Translations under genes and position numbers: made by a program
Notes under the pieces: generated by a model
Database searches by the model: none
The model's input: the letters and a program-made list of their open reading frames with translations, nothing else
What the model was told of the DNA's origin: nothing
From: Helicobacteraceae bacterium
GTDB lineage: Bacteria; Campylobacterota; Campylobacteria; Campylobacterales; SZUA-545
Reading direction: 5' to 3'
NCBI GenBank assembly: GCA_031273735.1
Contig: JAISRI010000236.1
Coordinates: 1 to 5,464 of the forward strand
Length of the DNA stretch: 5,464 nt
Shown: one piece after another, positions 5,371 to 5,464 of the stretch
Layout: the number at the start of each line of letters is the position of its first letter
Position numbering within the stretch: the first letter of the stretch is position 1

Positions 5371-5464
5371 ACGCGATCTACAGGGTAATAAAACGCCCTA
5401 GATTTGAGATATTAAAAGTAGAAAACTCGTCGCATAATTTTCCTATACATATTCATAAAAGAGT
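5367..5464 (+). CDS. Probable AraC-family transcriptional regulator, N-terminus only (cut by the window edge)
   Basis: The ATG at 5367-5369 overlaps the cupin stop as ATGA, and the frame stays open for 32 codons to the end of the window. The fragment begins MNAIYRVIKRPRFEILKVEN and continues SSHNFPIHIHKR. The SSHNFPxHxH segment is characteristic of the N-terminal sensor (cupin-like) domain of AraC-type regulators, which usually carry two C-terminal helix-turn-helix motifs. That DNA-binding part lies outside the window and is not seen, so another cupin-fold protein remains possible. There is no clear ribosome site of its own (only GCGAG nearby), so translation is probably coupled to the cupin gene. 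It is expected to regulate this operon or neighbours, which is inference. Confidence 0.6.
   Translation, partial: MNAIYRVIKRPRFEILKVENSSHNFPIHIHKR

Overview
The window looks like ordinary chromosome from a member of the Campylobacterota (Epsilonproteobacteria). RuvB begins MERIIEVEKIAFDG and contains DIIIGSGPAAQTVKIDL and PYLLANGYLERTA, and these match the Campylobacter-type RuvB as I remember it. ValRS has the lineage-style NWCTHDGALSDVEVEH segment, and the small gene beside ruvB looks like UPF0763/DUF2603, a family I know only from this phylum. By eye G+C is close to half, which is high for the group, and the sequence is strikingly rich in CGATCG. No database was searched.

Layout. Positions 1-128 hold the start of an unrecognised minus-strand gene that runs off the left edge. 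Positions 129-641 are about 510 bases without a convincing gene. They contain possible gene debris just upstream of the first gene, a nested palindrome at 436-492, smaller hairpins, and the valS leader. Then come valS (plus, 642-3224), a short convergent spacer with a strong hairpin, the UPF0763-like gene (minus, 3333-3818), a 58-base divergent spacer, ruvB (plus, 3877-4905), a 75-base spacer with promoter-like sites, a one-domain cupin gene (plus, 4981-5370), and the first 32 codons of a probable AraC-type regulator. The regulator's ATG overlaps the cupin stop codon, and its gene is cut by the right edge.

How the genes relate. valS (charging of tRNA-Val) and ruvB (Holliday junction branch migration) are housekeeping genes with no functional link. 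The UPF0763-like gene faces valS and diverges from ruvB, so it is probably its own transcription unit. The only clear operon is the last pair, cupin plus AraC-like regulator, joined by an ATGA overlap. This suggests a small-molecule response unit, but its ligand cannot be read from the sequence.

I do not see a dramatic new system. The points worth a second look are the CGATCG/GCGATCGC excess, the nested palindrome, the cupin/AraC pair, and the unclear reading frames at the left end.
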